From NCBI RefSeq assembly GCF_964340395.1, contig NC_135563.1:1781501-1845500 (forward strand): a stretch of 64,000 nucleotides of DNA, in the 5' to 3' direction. This DNA comes from Glandiceps talaboti (taxonomy: Eukaryota; Hemichordata; Enteropneusta; Spengelidae). Position 1 is the stretch's first letter, and each line of letters begins with the position of its first letter. Of this stretch, positions 54,601-60,600 are shown piece after piece. Position numbers and translations under genes: made by a program. The notes under the pieces were generated by a model. It was not told the origin of the DNA and searched no databases. It saw nothing but the letters and a program-made list of their open reading frames with translations.

Positions 54601-57600
54601 AAGAAAACAAAGTGATGTTTGTTGAATGATGAAAACAGTGATGTTTGTTAAATGATGAAAACAAAGTGATAATGTTTGTTGAATGAGGAAAACAAAGTGA
54701 TAATGTTTGTTGAATGATGAAAACAAAGTGATAATGTTTGTTGAATGATGAAAACAAAGTGATAATGTTTGTTGAATGAAGAAAACAAAGTGATAATGTT
54801 TGTTGAATGAGGAAAACAAAATGTTTGTTAAATGATGAAAACAAAGTGATGTTTGTTGAATGATGAAAACAAAGTGATAATGGTTGTTAAATGATGAAAA
54901 CAAAGTGATAATGTTTGTTGAATGATGAAAACAAAGTGATAATGTTTGTTGAATGATGAAAACAAAGTGATAATGTTTGTTGAATGATGAAAACAAAGTG
55001 ATAATGTTTGTTGAATGATGAAAACAAAGTGATAATGTTTGTTGAATGAAGAAAACAAAGTGATAATGTTTGTTGAATGAAGAAAACAAAGTGATAATGT
55101 TTGTTGAATGATGAAAACAAAGTGATAATGTTTGTTGAATGATGAAAACAAAGTGATAATGTTTGTGAAGAAAACAAAGTGATAATGTTTGTTGAATGAA
55201 GAAAACAAAGTGATAATGTTTGTTGAATGATGAAAACAAAGTGATAATGTTTGTGAAGAAAACAAAGTGATAATGTTTGTTGAATGATGAAAACAAAGTG
55301 ATAATGTTTGTTGAATGAAGAAACTTATACAACAGACATGAAAACACATCTAACGGTGTGTTCTGTAATGAAATTTAACTTAAGGTCAGTTACAATATAA
55401 GTAAAATCCATCCTAGTTCCTCACATATTTTACCAGAGTTTGTCAGGTATTATAAATCATTTATTTCCCTTTGTGTAACATCTGTTACAGAGTTTCTCAA
55501 CCCTTGGCAAAAACAGTGCCTACTTTGAACTACATGTATTTACATTCATTCATTTTTTCCTTCATGCCATAGGTTTTGACAACTTGATGTAAGGGTTGCT
55601 ATCAATCTATACACCTGTACAGCAGGTGTGAATTTAAATTAGAATACAAGCAATACTTACAGTCCACTAGGTAAAAATACTTTTTATGACAATTTGATTT
55701 GTTGTATATATTTGTGTACATGTACATGTATGGGTGTTTGTGTTTATGGGAGAGAGATAATGTTTTGTCTTTGTCTCTGTTTTTCTTCTTTTTTGAGTCA
55801 AAATCTTTAAGTATTCACTTTTTGTTTTGTTTTGTTTTGTTTTGTTTTGTTTTGTTGTAGTAGCTACAGTACATGTTGGGGTATACTATCACCAGTATAC
55901 ATGTAAACAATAGGGGAATAAGTGGCTAATGTCACTTTATGTTGATATATATATAAATATATGACTTTATTCCCAGATACAAAATAATGATAATACAGGT
56001 CCGTGAAGAGTATGTTAACATAAATAAATATATGGGAAAGGGGATCAAATAGTTGTCTGCCAACTAATCTAGTTCAACCCCATCAATACATGTGATAATA
56101 ATCAGAATACAAATATTATCTGGGCATTTTCACCATTCCTTAGGATTTCTAATATTTGTAAAGCTTCTACAAATAAAGGAAGGGAAGAAAAAAACACATG
56201 TATACTGGTTATAGTACACCCCAATATGTAATGTACCTATAATACATGTATACTGGTGATAGTACATCCCAATATGTAATGTACCTATAATACATGTATA
56301 CTGGTGATAGTACACCCCAATATGTAATGTACCTATAATACATCTATACTGGTGATAGTACACCCCAATATGTAATGTACCTATAATACATGTAAAATGG
56401 TGATAGTACATCCCAATATGTAATGTACCTATAATACATCTATACTGGTGATAGTACACCCCAATATGTAATGTACCTATAATACATGTATACTGGTGAT
56501 AGTACATCCCAGTGTTCTCCCTGAACAAGGTAACAGGGGCGCCGCGCCCTCTTGTAAATTCTTGGCGCCCCCTTGTAAGTTTTGACGAAAAAAAAAATGA
56601 ATTGAATATTTTTTCAACAAACGGGGCAAAACGATTTACTTCTCTCGCGGTTTCGCTACGATCTCATGGTCGCCATTTTGGAAAGTCAAATATCTCGGTA
56701 AAGAGGCTACTGTCACTGATGTCAAACTTCGTGCGAATCACATTCACGCATACTTTCATCAAACTTATCATTCATTCTTTTGCTTTCAAACAGTCAACAT
56801 GTCTTTCCTCCGTCATTTAGCTCAATGAAGATCAGGAGGTACACGGAATATTTTACACGTCGGCCCTTTTCAGGGCGAACTTGAACTCAGATCGTGGGAT
56901 TGTTTGCATGTAAACACACACTGTCTCGAGTTTATGGTACAAAAACAAAATGAAATGCGAAACTTTGAAAGGCTTGTGTTGTTCACCGACACTACTTAGA
57001 TGATACTAAATAATATGTCACTAAAATGAACAAAATGGTACATTCTAGTTCCTTAACTATTTATTGAATTGTAATCGAAACGAAAATGGGCTAATATTTT
57101 CGTACCCATCGAACCACGATCGAACTTACGGAGATATCGGGTGAGATGCGATGGCCTCAACACAGATAAACACGTGGTGTCAATGTGGGCGATTCCATTG
57201 TTCATGGATAGGTGGGCCGTGACAAAAGTCTCGGAACGGTCTGTTTTTACGTGTACACTAAATGTACTACAAAATCTATGGTTTCCAGAGTCGCTGTGTC
57301 TATGAATTGCTTCTCTTAATATAAAAACACGCAAGTAAGATTTTCCATGGCTACGTCAGTATTGAAGTTGAACGCTAAGTTCCCCTCTGTCCCTTCCCTT
57401 TAGTTTAATAGTTCGGACGTTGCGTGTGTCATCATAGTACAATCTTTGACCTTTCACAATCTTGTGAGTCGTCGTAGCAGAAAGTTTTGTCGGATACCTG
57501 TCCCACTTGAAAACTATGTATTCCGATTCGTTTTATTTCATTTTCTTTTGATTGACTTCATTACCACCCATAGTGACACGAAGCGGTTTCGCCTTCTTTC

Positions 57601-60600
57601 AAAAAAGACCTGTGCTAACTGAAACTGCCATGACGTATTGTCACCGACTATTTTTGTTTTCGTAAAAAAAACTGAACATGCTGAAGAGAACTATATCATG
57701 GCTAGGCATGTCTTACAGTGTGAGGTTTTTTTTGACGTGGGAGCGTGACGTATTGACTGTCCATTTGAACATGTGCAGCTGTGTTTGGCATGTACTATTA
57801 ATTTTCCAGTTAGACACAACAATGGCAACAAAAATTGCAACATTAGTGTTGCGTCTTTTTTACATTGACTGTAACAGGGCCAGGGTACAAGTTCGTTAGT
57901 GGTCTATAATAATATTATGTATCAAAATAAAAACAATCGACTCTCACTCAGTATAGTACGATCGTCAGTCGAGGGGTATGGCAAATGTAACAAAATTCGT
58001 TGCGTATAGGATACGGATCGTTCGATCAAATATGCATAAAATTAATTTCCATTGCGTACGGTATAATACGCATGGTTTTGCGTCACCGCAAATACTGGTC
58101 CGTCATTCTGAGCAGTTCTCAAGTCCGGGAATTAAATGATAAATTTAATGAGAAGTCAACTAGAAAACAGTACATTTAGACGAATTGAATCACTATGGGA
58201 ATATCAATAGATGGACCAAATCTGACACTGTTTACTTTGAACAAGCAGTCACCAATGGGGAAATTACAAAGACAGGAGAATTCTCACAGAAGTGAGACAA
58301 GTTACTCAGCTGTTATGCATAAAGGCAAAGTTATCTTCACCCTTATGTGTTTGACTTTTGTTTGTTTTGGTAGTGGTATGGTGATGATGCAATGAAGCTC
58401 TTGAAAATGGATTTCGTTTTGTAGTAAACACTACAACTGTCGAGCTGTCCTGAAACATCTTGAAATTTGCTGCAATTTTTTTACAGAAAGTTGAAGATTT
58501 TGTTTTGTTACACTCTTTCAGCATTTGTGTTAAAAAGAGCTATTTGAGTAACAATTTAGGACAAACTATTAAAAAACTATTTTTTTTGACACAGGTAAAT
58601 TTGGATAAATTCTGTCACTATTTAAACATTAAGATATCAAAACTCACTTTGACACTTCAATTGTGTTGAAATTCACATGATTAAAGTGGGTTAAAATGGC
58701 TAAATAAAGTGCCACCAAAAGCCACCATTTCAAGATGCAAATTGCAAAAGCTCCTAGGCAGGAGGGGGGGAAACCCCCCTCCTGACCACCCCCCAGCGCA
58801 CGCAGTGCTTCGCTCCACTCAGCAACAATTCCCCCCTCTTGTGACAAAATCCTGGGGAGAACACTGCATCCCAATATGTAATGTACCTATAATACATGTA
58901 TACTGGTGATAGTACATCCCAATATGTAATGTACCTATAATACATGTATACTGGTGATAGTACATCCCAATATGTAATGTACCTATAATACATCTATACT
59001 GGTGATAGTACATCCCAATATGTAATGTACCTATAATACATGTATACTGGTGATAGTACACCCCAATATGTAATGTACCTATAATACATGTATACTGGTG
59101 ATAGTACATCCCAATATGTAATGTACCTATAATACATGTATAATGGTGATAGTACATCCCAATATGTAATGTACCTATAATACATCTATACTGGTGATAG
59201 TACATCCCAATATGTAATGTACCTATAATATATGTACGGTATACTGGTGATAGTACATCCCAATATGTAATGTACCTATAATACATGTATACTGGTGATA
59301 GTACATCCCAATATGTAATGTACCTATAATACATGTATACTGGTGATAGTACATCCCAATATGTAATGTACCTATAATACATGTATACTGGTGATAGTAT
59401 ACCCCAATATGTAATGTACCTATAATACATGTATACTGGTGATAGTACACCCCAATATGTAATGTACCTATAATACATGTATAATGGTGATAGTACACCC
59501 CAATATGTAATGTACCTATAATACATGTATACTGGTGATAGTATACCCCAATATGTAATGTACCTATAATACATGTATAATGGTGATAGTACACCCCAAT
59601 ATGTAATGTACCTATAATACATGTATAATGGTGATAGTACACCCCAATATGTAATGTACCTATAATACATGTATACTGGTGATAGTACATCCCAATATGT
59701 AATGTACCTATAATACATGTATACTGGTGATAGTATACCCCAATATGTAATGTACCTAGTATAATACATCTATATACTAATCTACCTCATACATAAACAA
59801 TAAGATGTCTGTATTGTTCATTTCTACACTACAGATGACTCATTACTATTTGATGACAGTTCCAGGCATTTTATTGATTTTTTACCAGCAATGGTTTACA
59901 TTGGGTTTAGTGATCTATAGAGGTCATATTATAAAACACTGTGCTATTCCATCACGTTTGAACTGACTGTATTCATGCTAGTAATAAAGTCAAATAAAAT
60001 ATCTGCATGTATACTATGTAATTTGTTATCAAAACTGACTAACAACAAGTTGGTTTTTATAAACAGGCGGACCTTATTTACTTTGAAATTTATGTTGATT
60101 AATGAATTGTTTTTGTTTTGTCAAATTGTTCAGAATTTGTTGATTGTATTATTTTTTGCAGACAGGATTAGAACCTGAAAAAGGCCACCTTGTCATGTGT
60201 TTATACAATAATTATAGACAGTGTTAATCAATATATTGGTTGGTGAACTAATTATAGACAGTGTTAATCAATGTATTGGTTGGTGAACTAATTATAGACA
60301 GTGTTAATCAATGTATTGGTTGGTGAACAAGTTATAGACAGTGTTAATCAATGTATTAGTTGGTGAACTAATTATAGACAGTGTTAATCAATGTATTGGT
60401 TGGTGAACAAGTTATAGACAGTGTTAATCAATGTATTGGTTGGTGAACAAGTTATAGACAGTGTTAATGTATTGGTTGGTGAACTAATTATAGACAGTGT
60501 TAATCAATGTATTGGTTGGTGAACAAGTTATAGACAGTGTTAATGTATTGGTTGGTGAACTAATTATAGACAGTGTTAATCAATGTATTAGTTGGTGAAC

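Noticed and set aside
54365-55349. Minus-strand frames of 159-302 codons ([10 protein letters not shown] repeats)
   Set aside because: Translation of the 31-bp array upstream of a real acceptor.
56510-58866. Short frames as a transposase gene inside the hAT-like element
   Set aside because: Frames of at most about 100 codons without recognisable transposase motifs.
58819-59769. 316-codon frame ([16 protein letters not shown] repeats)
   Set aside because: Translation of the 48-bp array, running into a transposon end.
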